Below, one piece after another: positions 24,301 to 34,189 of a stretch of 64,000 bases of DNA. Position numbers and translations under genes: made by a program. The notes beneath the pieces were generated by a model. It saw only the letters and a list, made by a program, of their open reading frames with translations. It was not told the origin of the DNA and searched no databases. The number at the start of each line of letters is the position of its first letter. Position 1 is the stretch's first letter. Source of the stretch: Anomaloglossus baeobatrachus (taxonomy: Eukaryota; Chordata; Amphibia; Anura; Aromobatidae); contig NC_134364.1 in the NCBI RefSeq assembly GCF_048569485.1, positions 128,503,089-128,567,088 on the forward strand, given 5' to 3'.

Positions 24301-27300
24301 TGATGGTGTGTATGGTGATGATGGAGGCGGTAGTGTCGGTGTGTGCGGTGATGATGGGGGCGGTAGTGATGGTGTGTATGGTGATGATGGGGGCGGTAGT
24401 GACGGTGTGTGCGGTGATGATGGAGGCGGTAGTGACGGTGTGTGCGGTGATGATGGGGGCGGTAGTGACGGTGTGTACGGTGATGATGGGGGCGGTAGTG
24501 ATGGTGTGTATGGTGATGATGGGGGCGGTAGTGATGGTGTGTACGGTAATGATGGGGGCGGTAGTGATGGTGTGTATGGTGATGATGGGGGCGGTAGTGA
24601 TGGTGTGTATGGTGATGATGGGGGCGGTAGTGATGGTGTGTGCGGTGATGATGGGGGCGGTAGTGACGGTGTGTGCGGTGATGATGGGGGCGGTAGTGAC
24701 GGTGTGTATGGTGATGATGGGGGCGGTAGTGATGGTGTGTGCAGTGATGATGGGGGCGGTAGTGATGGTGTGTATGGTGATGATGGGGGCGGTAGTGATG
24801 GTGTGTATGGTGATGATGGGGGCGGTAGTGATGGTGTGTATGGTGATGATGGGGGCGGTAGTGACGGTGTGTGCGGTGATGATGGAAGCGGTAGTGACGG
24901 TGTGTGCGGTGATGATGGGGGCGGTAGTGATGGTGTGTGCAGTGATGATGGGGGCAGTAGTGACGGTGTGTGCGGTGATGATGGGGGCGGTAGTGACGGT
25001 GTGTGCGGTGATGATGGGGGCGGTAGTGATGGTGTGTATGGTGATGATGGGGACGGTAGTGATGGTGTGTGCAGTGATGATGGGGGCGGTAGTGATGGTG
25101 TGTATGGTGATGATGGGGGCGGTAGTGATGGTGTGTATGGAGATTATGGGGGCGGTAGTGATGGTGTGTATGGTGATGATGGGGGCGGTAGTGATGGTGT
25201 GTATGGTGATGATGGGGGCGGTAGTGATGGTGTGTATGGAGATTATGGGGGCGGTAGTGATGGTGTGTATGGTGATGATGGGGGCGGTAGTGATGGTGTG
25301 TATGGTGATGATGGGGGCGGTAGTGACGGTGTGTGCGGTGATGATGGAGGCGGTAGTGACGGTGTGTGCGGTGATGATGGGGGCGGTAGTGATGGTGTGT
25401 GCAGTGATGATGGGGGCAGTAGTGACGGTGTGTGCGGTGATGATGGGGGCGGTAGTGATGGTGTGTATGGTGATGATGGGGACGGTAGTGACGGTGTGTG
25501 GGGTGATGATGGGGGCAGTAGTGACGGTGTGTGCGGTGATGATGGAGGCGGTAGTGATGGTGTGTATGGTGATGATGGAGGCGGTAGTGACGGTGTGTGC
25601 GGTGATGATGGAGGCGGTAGTGATGGTGTGTATGGTGATGATGGGGGCGGTAGTGACGGTGTGTGCGGTGATGATGGGGGCGGTAGTGATGGTGTGTATG
25701 GTGATGATGGGGACGGTAGTGACGGTGTGTGGGGTGATGATGGGGGCAGTAGTGACGGTGTGTGCGGTGATGATGGAGGCGGTAGTGATGGTGTGTATGG
25801 TGATGATGGAGGCGGTAGTGACGGTGTGTGCGGTGATGATGGGTGCGGTAGTGACGGTGTGTGCGGTGATGATGCGGGCGGTAGTGACGGTGTGTGCAGT
25901 GATGATGGGGGCGGTAGTGACGGTGTGTGCGGTGATGATGGGGGCGGTAGTGACGGTGTGTGCGGTGATGATGGGGGCGGTAGTGATGGTGTGTATGGTG
26001 ATGATGGGGGCGGTAGTGATGGTGTGTATGGTGATGATGGGGACGGTAGTGACGGTGTGTGCGGTGATGATGGGGGCGGTAGTGACGGTGTGTATGGTGA
26101 TGATGGGGGCGGTAGTGACGGTGTGTGCGGTGATGATGCGGGCGGTAGTGACGGTGTGTGCGGTGATGATGGGGGCGGTAGTGACGGTGTGTGCGGTGAT
26201 GATGGGGGCGGTAGTGATGGTGTGTGCGGTGATGATGGGGGTGGTAGTGATGGTGTGTATGGTGATGATGGGGGCGGTAGTGACGGTGTGTTCGGTGATG
26301 ATGGGGACGGTAGTGACGGTGTGTGCGGTGACGATGGGGGCGGTAGTGACGGTGTGTGCGGTGATGATGGGGGCGGTAGGGACGGTGTGTGCGGTGATGA
26401 TGGGGGCGGTAGTGACGGTGTGTATGGTGATGATGGGGCGGTAGTGACGGTGTGTGCGGTGATGATGGGGCGGTAGTGACGGTGTGTGCGGTGATGATGC
26501 GGGCGGTAGTGACGGTGTGTGCGGTGATGATGGGGGCGGTAGTGACGGTGTGTATGGTGATGATGGGGCGGTAGTGACGGTGTGTGCGGTGATGATGGGG
26601 CGGTAGTGACGGTGTGTGCGGTGATGATGCGGGCGGTAGTGACGGTGTGTGCGGTGATGATGCGGGCGGTAGTGACGGTGTGTGCGGTGATGATGGGGGC
26701 GGTAGTGACGGTGTGTGCGGTGATGATGGGGGCGGTAGTGACGGTGTGTATGGTGATGATGGGGCGGTAGTGATGGTGTGTATGGTGATGATGGGGGCGG
26801 TAGTGACGGTGTGTGCGGTGATGATGGGGGCGGTAGTGATGGTGTGTATGGTGATGATGGGGGCGGTAGTGACGGTGTGTGCGGTGATGATGGGGGCGGT
26901 AGTGACGGTGTGTGCGGTGATGATGGGGGCGGTAGTGACGGTGTGTATGGTGATGATGGGGCGGTAGTGATGGTGTGTATGGTGATGATGGGGGCGGTAG
27001 TGACGGTGTGTGCGGTGATGATGGGGGCGGTAGTGACGGTGTGTGCAGTGATGATGGGGGCGGTAGTGACGGTGTGTGCAGTGATGATGGGGGCGGTAGT
27101 GACGGTGTGTGCAGTGATGATGGGGGCGGTAGTGACGGTGTGTGCGGTGATGATGGGGGCGGTAGTGACGGTGTGTGCAGTGATGATGGGGGCGGTAGTG
27201 ATGGTGTGTGCGGTGATGATGGGGGCGGTAGTGACGGTGTGTGCGGTGATGATGGGGGCGGTAGTGACGGTGTGTGCGGTGATGATGGGGGCGGTAGTGA

Positions 27301-28316
27301 CGGTGTGTATGGTGATGATGGGGGCGGTAGTGACGGTGTGTGCAATGATGATGGGGGCGGTAGTGACGGTGTGTGCGGTGATGATGCGGGCGGTAGTGAC
27401 GGTGTGTGCGGTGATGATGGGGGCGGTAGTGATGGTGTGTATGGTGATGATGGGGGCGGTAGTGATGGTGTGTATGGTGATGATGGGGGCGGTAGTGATG
27501 GTGTGTATGGTGATGATGGGGGCGGTAGTGATGGTGTGTCCAGTGATGATGGGGGCGGTAGTGATGGTGTGTATGGTGATTATGGGGGCGGTAGTGCTGG
27601 TGTGTGCAGTGATGATGGGGGCGGTAGTGATGGTGTGTATGGTGATGATGGGGGCGGTAGTGACGGTGTGTGCAGTGATGATGGGGGCGGTAGTGACGGT
27701 GTGTATGGTGATGATGGGGGCGGTAGTGATGGTGTGTGCGGTGATGATGGGGGCGGTAGTGATGGTGTGTACGGTGATGATGGGGGCGGTAGTGATGGTG
27801 TGTATGGTGATGATGGAGGCGGTAGTGATGGTGTGTGCAGTGATGATGGGGGCGGTAGTGACGGTGTGTGCGGTGATGATGGGGGCGGTAGTGACGGTGT
27901 GTGCGGTGATGATGGGGGCGGTAGTGACGGTGTGTGCGGTGATGATGGGGGCGGTAGTGACGGTGTGTGCGGTGATGATGGGGGCGGTAGTGACGGTGTG
28001 TATGGTGATGATGGGGGCGGTAGTGACGGTGTGTGCAATGATGATGGGGGCGGTAGTGACGGTGTGTGCGGTGATGATGGGGGCGGTAGTGACGGTGTGT
28101 GCGGTGATGATGGGGGGCGGTAGTGACGGTGTGTGCGGTGATGATGGGGGCGGTAGTGACGGTGTGTGCGGTGATGATGGGGGCGGTAGTGACGGTGTGT
28201 GCGGTGATGATGGGGGCGGTAGTGATGGTGTGTGCGGTGATGATGGGGGCGGTAGTGACGGTGTGTGCGGTGATGATGGGGGCGGTAGTGACGGTGTGTG
28301 CGGTGATGATGGGGGC
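21331..28316 (+). repeat. 33-bp minisatellite, block C (about 212 units), CpG-rich toward the right end
   Basis: Same unit family. From about 23.4 kb onward most units read AGTGACGGTGTGTGCGGTG rather than AGTGATGGTGTGTATGGTG, giving about three CpG per unit. G-run indels are denser here (about 23,170, 23,434, 23,960, 24,290, 26,440, 26,470, 26,570, 26,600, 26,760, 26,960, 28,110). The array stops abruptly at GATGATGGGGGC, followed by CTCTCTCTCCC. Confidence 0.95.
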
Positions 28317-28345
28317 TCTCTCTCTCCCATTTGCCAGGTAAGAAA
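28317..28345 (+). promoter_or_regulatory. Splice-donor-like sequence at the right edge of the array
   Basis: The array is followed by TCTCTCTCTCCCATTTGCCAG and then GTAAGAAAATGG. CAG|GTAAGA (junction 28,337/28,338) is a near-consensus 5' splice site on the + strand. Together with the acceptor-like tract ending at 80 (and 5,699) the array is bracketed by exon-style signals. Function is inference. Confidence 0.35.
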
Positions 28346-28528
28346 ATGGAAAACCTTGGTGAAGACATCTCCACACACTATGGCATCTGATACAGGGGAA
28401 AGACCTGAATATGAAAATCATTAGATTTCCATCGTTTTGGCCTTCGAGCTCCAGAAGTATTCTGATTCCCAACCCACATTGTCTCTCCTTACGAACAATG
28501 ACGTTGTGTATTTGTTGGACGTTGAGAC

Positions 28529-28672
28529 CTTCATCAGGTGCGGCAGCTCCTCAGGTGAGCGTCTGAGGAATTCATTGACAGTTTCTTTCTTGCCCTCCTC
28601 TCCGGTGGGGTCAAATAAAACATTCTCTATGGTAGCAGTGGAAACGTCCAGTTCAGTCTGTGAAGATGCCAT
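28529..28672 (-). CDS. S100-family-like coding exon (first coding exon), partial gene
   Basis: Reading down from the ATG at 28,672 the exon encodes 48 residues beginning MASSQTELDV. It contains a GEEGKKE pseudo-EF-hand-like stretch, then TVNEF and EELPHLMK. These match the pattern of the first coding exon of S100A13/A14/A16-type proteins (known form: TELE..IET....EG.K...VNEF....QQLPHLLK), in which the intron falls just after the LPHLLK segment. Here AAG|GT at 28,529 sits at that point, but the following bases (GTCTCA) are a weak donor. A better donor, TTC|GTAAGG, lies 12 codons on at 28,493. A CCACAG acceptor candidate precedes the ATG by six bases. The loop is about two residues shorter than in S100A13. 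No second EF-hand exon was found between here and base 1, so the gene either has an intron longer than 28 kb filled by the minisatellite or is a relic. It lies about 8 kb downstream of, and in the same orientation as, another S100 gene. Confidence 0.5.
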
Positions 28673-29275
28673 CCTATGCTGTGGTGTTACCAAGCCTGGC
28701 ACCAAAACAGAGCATTGTAAATAGAGGGGCACAGGTAATAGTAGCCAGAAGCCAAAGGAATAGTGAAGAGCAAAAGTAAGAAAGGGAAAGCAGAGAGCAC
28801 CGGATGGCAGTGGATCCCAAGAAATTACCAACTCATACACGGGCATGTTCTGCGCTGACATAGGTATAGCCATATACCAGCCCCACCACAACTCCTGGCA
28901 TCAGAACAGTCCCCCAGTGTACTGCCTGGCGTCACCCTCGCCACCCACCTCACTAAGAGGACACGGTTATTAGTTCTTCCCAGGATCTAGGATGGCACAC
29001 ATACCCACCATTATCAGTCATGATATGTGGCACAGACAGTGCCCCCGCCACCATTTCAGCCAGTCAGATCCCTATAAAGGATTTTCTATGCAACTAGTTG
29101 TTGGCATCTTAAAGGCCTAGAATAAAACACAGTCACCGGAGAATGTAGCCGAAGACCATTTTTGACACAAATCACTGTTACCCAAACAAATCAATGGGTC
29201 TTTAGAAACGTCACACACTGCAATCCGTGTGTTGTCACTTTTTAACATTGCAAATTGATAGGTGAAGGTCTGATT
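28673..29275. other. Unassigned sequence upstream of the S100-like exon
   Basis: Ordinary-composition sequence with no recognisable gene or repeat. It could hold the intron or a 5' non-coding exon of the S100-like unit on the minus strand, but nothing decides this. Confidence 0.4.
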
Positions 29276-29289
29276 TTTATTTTTTCTTG

Positions 29290-29323
<34 letters not shown>

Positions 29324-29338
29324 GTTATTATTATTAGT
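29276..29338. repeat. (ATT)n microsatellite
   Basis: About 15 consecutive ATT triplets with one GTT interruption, preceded by a T-rich stretch. Confidence 0.9.
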
Positions 29339-29756
29339 ACAAGAAAATTGCTGATGGTAAAAACGAAAACACTGATGAAATAAAGATGACGGATCCCAAA
29401 CCCTGGTGCAGACTAACGTTTTTTTTTAGTAATCCTTAAAGCAGCATCTGAAACCTTGACACTATTCTGACCCAGACACCACCAAAACCAAGGAATCTAA
29501 GCCGGGAGAGCGTTAGTATCACACTTGATAGGTTTAGATACTATCTGCTGAGCCTTTTATGTAATGTTTCCTCTCACACATGTTCAGAAGCAGAAACATA
29601 TTTCACTATGTGGATATGCTGGAAGATGTGTCTTCTCTCACAAGCAGGTTTTCATTAGTAGTAATTTAGTATCTCATTGAATATTAAAACATATAATGCA
29701 TGGATACTCCCATGTTAGCTGACACCCGGTAGCTATAAGCCTGGACCACAATGCAA

Positions 29757-30471
29757 TTACCAAGCTCAGTACCCTCAATACCAGTGTATGGATAAACAGT
29801 ATGTTACAAAGATCATTTCCCTCAATGCCAATGAATGAATATACAGTATGTTACCAAGCTCAGTTCCCTCAATGCCAGTGTATGAATATACAGTATGTTA
29901 CCAAGCTCAGTTCCCTCAATACTAGTGGATGAACATACAGTATGTTACCAAGCTCAGTTCCCTCAATGCCAGTGGATGAATATACAGTATGTTACCAAGC
30001 TCATTTCCCTCAATGCCAGTGGATGAATATACAGTATGTTACCAAGCTCATTTCCCTCAATGCCAGTGGAGGAATATACAGTAATGTTACCAAGCTCAGT
30101 TACCTCAATAGCAGTGGATGAATCTGTTATCAGTTCAGCTCCCTTGATAACAGGGAACTAATAAAACAGTTACCAAACTCAGTTCCTTCAATACCGTGGA
30201 TGACTAGATTAGTTAGCAAACTAAGTTCCCTCAATACCAGTGGACGAATATGTCTTACCAAGCTATGTTACCTTGATACCAGTGGATGAATAAATCAGTT
30301 ACCAAAACTCAGTTTGCTCATTGCCAGTGGATGAATGTATGTTACTAGTTCAGATCCCTCGATAACCGGATGAATATAAGCGGTTACTAAACTCAGTTTC
30401 CTCCATGGCAGTGGATGAATATATAAATCGGTTACCAAATTAAGTTCCCTCAGTACTAGTAGATAAATGTG
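29757..30471. repeat. Minisatellite of about 50 bp (TTCCCTCAATGCCAGTGGAT type)
   Basis: About 14 diverging copies of a unit containing ACCAAGCTCAGTTCCCTCAA, then TGCCAGTGGATGAATATACA and GTATGTT. Similarity decays to the right. Fragments of the same unit reappear at 33,045-33,154 and 34,058-34,110, so later insertions appear to have split one longer array. Confidence 0.85.
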
Positions 30472-31063
30472 AGGGTATTCTGAGAAATATTGTGAGGATT
30501 ATGACATTCATACATTTGAACCAGCTGTTACATTCCATTAACACACATCCTGCTCTACCAGAAATCAGAAAATGGCCAGGTTACTAAAGTCCATTAAGTC
30601 CAAGGAAGCCATAGCAGCTCCCCTGCTGTCCAGAGTATTTGGCCAGAGAGTTGGGAGGGCAACTTTAGGATTTACAAGTTTTACAACCAAGCTTTAAAGT
30701 GCTTTGCTAGATTGGAAAGTGCCAATGTAAGAGTTACAATATTGAGGAGCGCGTCACTCCCACAAATAAGGCAGGCACATTTCCAGATTTCTGACAGCAA
30801 GACACACGTCACACAGCTTTTCCCTAAATTGTGAGACGTGCGTAGCAATCAGTATTAATAACTCTCCGAAGGAAGCCCACAGACTTATCATGTTTCATAT
30901 TTATAGATAGATCAAATAGTAATTGGAAAAATAATGGTCATGTCTTCCGTATGGGACGCTCAGGGGCTGAGATATGGGGGAAAACTAAAAATCCTTATCT
31001 CCCTGGAAGCTAAGAGGCACACCCATGAGCAGCCCAGTCTTAGGTCACAAGATGGGAGGGGAT
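30472..31063. other. Unassigned sequence
   Basis: No frame, RNA gene or repeat was recognised. The right part may belong to the LTR-like sequence that follows, whose left border is uncertain. Confidence 0.35.
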
Positions 31064-32101
31064 ATGTGTGACGACATGGACACCCAATGCCTAGCATGGG
31101 TTAAAGTTTCTTAAAATTCAGCCAGACGTATTGTTCTTCTGTGTGTTAACTCATGTTTGCTAAACTATTGTTTGGGACCAGACCCTCTGAACATTCATTG
31201 TAATGTAGTTGTGTATTGCTAATCTAATGTAAATTACCTTAGTAGCCATTGTCTAGTCTGTGACTTGCAGACTACATGTAAATATCCTCAGTCTTTCTAT
31301 CCACATCATTTAAATGAACATGCAGCTTGAAATTCATCCAATAAGAGAAGCAATCTTGTACAACCAATCCGATAAGGGCACAGTATATACTAAGGGAAGG
31401 CTATGGCTATAAAAGGTGACTTCTTGGAGTCACCAGGTGGTTGATGGATGTGCATGATCCAGTATAAGCTCTTAGGAGCTGGCTAGGGGATCAGGACCAA
31501 GATACCTTGTGGACTCCGTCTAGGGACTTTAGCTCCGACTAGAGGATCACTTGGCTACATGGCTTCAACCTAGGGACTCCGGTTCTGATTGGAGACTATA
31601 TCCACAGTCTAGGGATTTCGACTCCGGCTGCCAGGATTATATCATCATACCAGAGACTACTTAAGGAGGAAACCCAGGTTGGGACAATCCAGTCACCTGG
31701 CTACAGACTTTGCAGTCCTCAGCCAGCTTCCTAAATCTGGCGTTATTCCAGTCTCGGTGGGTGCCCACCAAAAGCGGGGTGCTGCTGGATTGGAGTAAAT
31801 AGCCCTGGAACCTCTGAGGCATGGACATTCTAAATCCCTGGTGAGCAGCGGAAGGGTGAAACTCTGTTGCCTGTTACATTTGTGTGTTTTGCTGGTTATG
31901 TGCTATGTGCTGTTAATTGTTTGGGGATCCAATAAAGTGTTAATATTGTGATTCCCTCACCCTGTGTTGTCTGAGTAGTGTTCCACCCACGGTTAAGGAG
32001 GTCGTGCGTTCAGTTGGGATGAGCCCTGAGCCACGCTGTCTTTCTAAAGGCGGCTGGGCCAGCGGACGAGAGCACCCACTAAGCCTCGTGTCTCCACAAC
32101 A
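31064..32101 (+). mobile_element. Probable solo LTR of a retrovirus-like element (fossil)
   Basis: A stretch of about 1 kb with LTR-like order: TG start, CAAT-like and TATA-like signals (GGCTATAAAAGG near 31,405), a polyadenylation signal (CCAATAAAG near 31,930), a GT-rich downstream region and a CA end (CTCCACAACA). No internal coding region follows. Borders are approximate because no convincing target-site duplication was seen. Confidence 0.4.
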
Positions 32102-32139
32102 TGGAATGTGCCCAGATTCATAACCTCAGTGTGGACATC

Positions 32140-32680
32140 TTGTGAGTGTTCTTCTCCGAGAGGTCACGTGCGATAGACGTGTGAAGAGTCCAAGGAAAAC
32201 CCATGGCTCCACAACGCCTCCCCTGTGCAATCCAAAACCAGGTATACTCACAAGGGATAAGGTAATGATCCATCTTTGTATCTGTTTGTAACTATATCTT
32301 ATCTGCAACTGTACTTCTGACGTATATATTCTGTAAATCCCATTCTGTATACAGTGTATTATCTAGTGTGCCATTAAGGCGATTAAATATAAAATTTATT
32401 CTTGGGCTGTTGCTTTTCTTTCGATTCCCGAATCCATGTCCGTGAGTTCGGCTTAGTGTTACACGCTACCTGGGCTGGTTTCTGGCCCGATATAGTCCTG
32501 TTAACACTAGAAGTCCCAGAGAGGGGTCATTTAACATTTCTACCATTGGAACGCTATGGAGCTCGAAATTTCTGGGACTTCTAGCGTTAATGGACCAGGC
32601 CTATATCTAACGAGGAACTGGTGGCAGTCTACAGCACTGTACCGGACCGGCAGAATTCTGTTCCACTGGTGCTAATGGAA
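32140..32680 (+). mobile_element. LTR-element fragment (fossil) with a MITE inserted in it
   Basis: Contains a polyadenylation-like GATTAAATATAAAA followed by a T-rich region and CTATATCT, then AACGAGGAACTGGTGGCAG. The last stretch resembles the start of an internal region with a primer-binding site. The piggyBac MITE at 32,505-32,586 interrupts it. Family not determined. Confidence 0.35.
32505..32586. mobile_element. 82-bp piggyBac-type MITE with TTAA target duplication
   Basis: Bounded by TTAA at 32,501-32,504 and 32,587-32,590. The ends are CACTAGAAGTCCCAGA and, on the other strand, CGCTAGAAGTCCCAGA: terminal inverted repeats matching at 15 of 16 positions. TTAA duplication and CACTAGAA-like ends are typical of the piggyBac superfamily. 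Only 50 bp separate the repeats, so it has no coding capacity. Confidence 0.8.
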
Positions 32681-33044
32681 AGTTCCTTTCGGCCTGTCGG
32701 GGTTGTGGGAAAGCTGGGTGCCGCGCCGGAGGTTGCGTAGCCTACTCAGTTCCCCTTCCCGTGACTCCCTGTGCCCACGGGGACAGGAGGTGTCAATGTT
32801 GCATTGCGCCAAGTGGACCTCACCTACCCCTTGGGGGCGTGGAACATAATAATAATAATTAATAATAATTAGTAAATAATTAATAAACATCGCCTGTTGG
32901 TGGAAGTGACTAGGTTGTACCACGTGGCTCCAACATATTAGAGATGTCAGGGTTTGGCTGCGAGGTGCGGTTTCATCACAGATTGTCAGTTCCACGACCG
33001 AGCGTAGGGATCCCGAGTGACCCCCCCAGCCTGGTTCGTGACAA
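32681..33044. other. Unassigned sequence with a short AATAAT-rich tract
   Basis: Includes an (AAT)n-like stretch at 32,847-32,885. Otherwise nothing recognised. It may belong to the LTR-element fragment on its left. Confidence 0.3.
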
Positions 33045-33154
33045 TGAATATATGTTTCCAAACTCAGTTCCCTATATACCAGTGGATGAATATATGTTAC
33101 CAAACTCAGTTCCCTATATACCAGTGGATGAATACATGTTACCAAACTCAGTTC
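33045..33154. repeat. Displaced fragment of the 50-bp minisatellite
   Basis: Two to three copies of CCAAACTCAGTTCCCTATA with CCAGTGGATGAATA, matching the array at 29.8-30.5 kb. It ends in CTCAGTTC, where an LTR begins. Confidence 0.8.
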
Positions 33155-34057
33155 TGTTGTGAATACGTTTTCCAGTTTGGGGCTCCCTCTTGTGGTCAAT
33201 GCTGGCGGTGCAGTTGATTTGTGGAATGAAAGCCACACACCTGTGGAGGACTGGCAATCAGGGTCAGATTGGGCTATTTAACTGAGTAGTTTTCTCTTGT
33301 TACTTGCCAGTGGTCAATGTATCCTGTGTGTTAAAGACATTCTGTAACCTGCTCTGCTTTCTACCAGAACTCCTCTCAAATAAGTGGTCTTTGTACCTCT
33401 GCTGTTTGTTTTCCACTTTTTTGTTGTTTTTTTCTGCTTTGATACTAATGCTTGATTCCTATTTTGTCTATGTGGAGTTCTTGGTGGAATGGGATTATTC
33501 CCTACTGGGAGTGTCTGTGTACTTAGCTCCTTGATTCTGCTAGGTATTGTGTTTGTCATGCTTGGTATTAATTCAGGCCCTCATCTGTATTAGTGTTTTT
33601 GGATCCCAGTAACATCAGAGTGCTGATGCAGTGGGGGAGAGGTTGTGTGACCTCAGGATTTTTCCATATCAGAAGTGCTGGTATATATTAGGGTTTTTAC
33701 GGCTGCAGACAGTTGCTCTTTTCTATCCTTTCCTATAAAGATAGTTTGGGCCTCACCTTTGCTGAATCTGTCTTTTCTTGCTTTGTGTTGCGTTTTTCTA
33801 TATCACCGTGGCCTTTGCATGTGGGGGGCTATCTATCTTTGGGTACTACTCCAAGGCAGATTATTTTCTCATATCTGTATCTGTAAGAATATTTAGTTCT
33901 CCGGCTGTGTCGAGACAACTAGGTCATCATAGGCTCGTCCCACGGCTACTTCTAGTTGTGTGTCAGGATTAGGTCTGCAGTCCATTAAGGTTCCAGCCAC
34001 TCTGTTACCTTTTGGGATTCCGCATTTTTTGATCCTCCTCGGTCCCTGAATCATAAC
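33155..34057 (+). mobile_element. Solo LTR of a Ty3/gypsy-like element (fossil) inserted in the minisatellite
   Basis: Begins TGTTGTGAATACG and ends near ATCATAAC. The internal string CTTTGCTGAATCTGTCTTTT and a GGGGGGCTATCT segment resemble a common amphibian LTR family that I recognise only from memory. The minisatellite motif ACTCAGTT lies on both sides, so the element interrupts it. Exact 3' border and target duplication are unresolved because the flank is itself repetitive. Confidence 0.6.
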
Positions 34058-34110
34058 TCAGTTCCCTCAATACCAGTGGATGAATCTACCAATTTCTAAC
34101 ATGAGATCCA
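34058..34110. repeat. Second displaced fragment of the 50-bp minisatellite
   Basis: ACTCAGTTCCCTCAATACC and AGTGGATGAAT resume directly after the solo LTR. Confidence 0.75.
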
Positions 34111-34189
34111 TCAATACCAGTTACAGAGGAGAATTCTGTTAGGTTCACCTAGTGAGATGGATTTACTTAGCCACATTTTGAGGTGTATA

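Noticed and set aside
81-28316. CRISPR array
   Set aside because: Units are contiguous with no unique spacers, and the context is eukaryotic.
101-28472. Very long open frames on both strands encoding GDDGGGSDGVY, MVMMGAVVMVC, SSPYTPSLPPP, HTITTAPIITV or HHHYRPHHHHT repeats
   Set aside because: They arise from a 33-bp unit, overlap one another in several frames and both strands, and are shifted by single-base indels. No independent coding signal.
28421-28891. Single 156-residue minus-strand protein
   Set aside because: Only the internal part from the ATG at 28,672 to about 28,529 (or 28,493) resembles S100; the rest is better explained as intron or flank.
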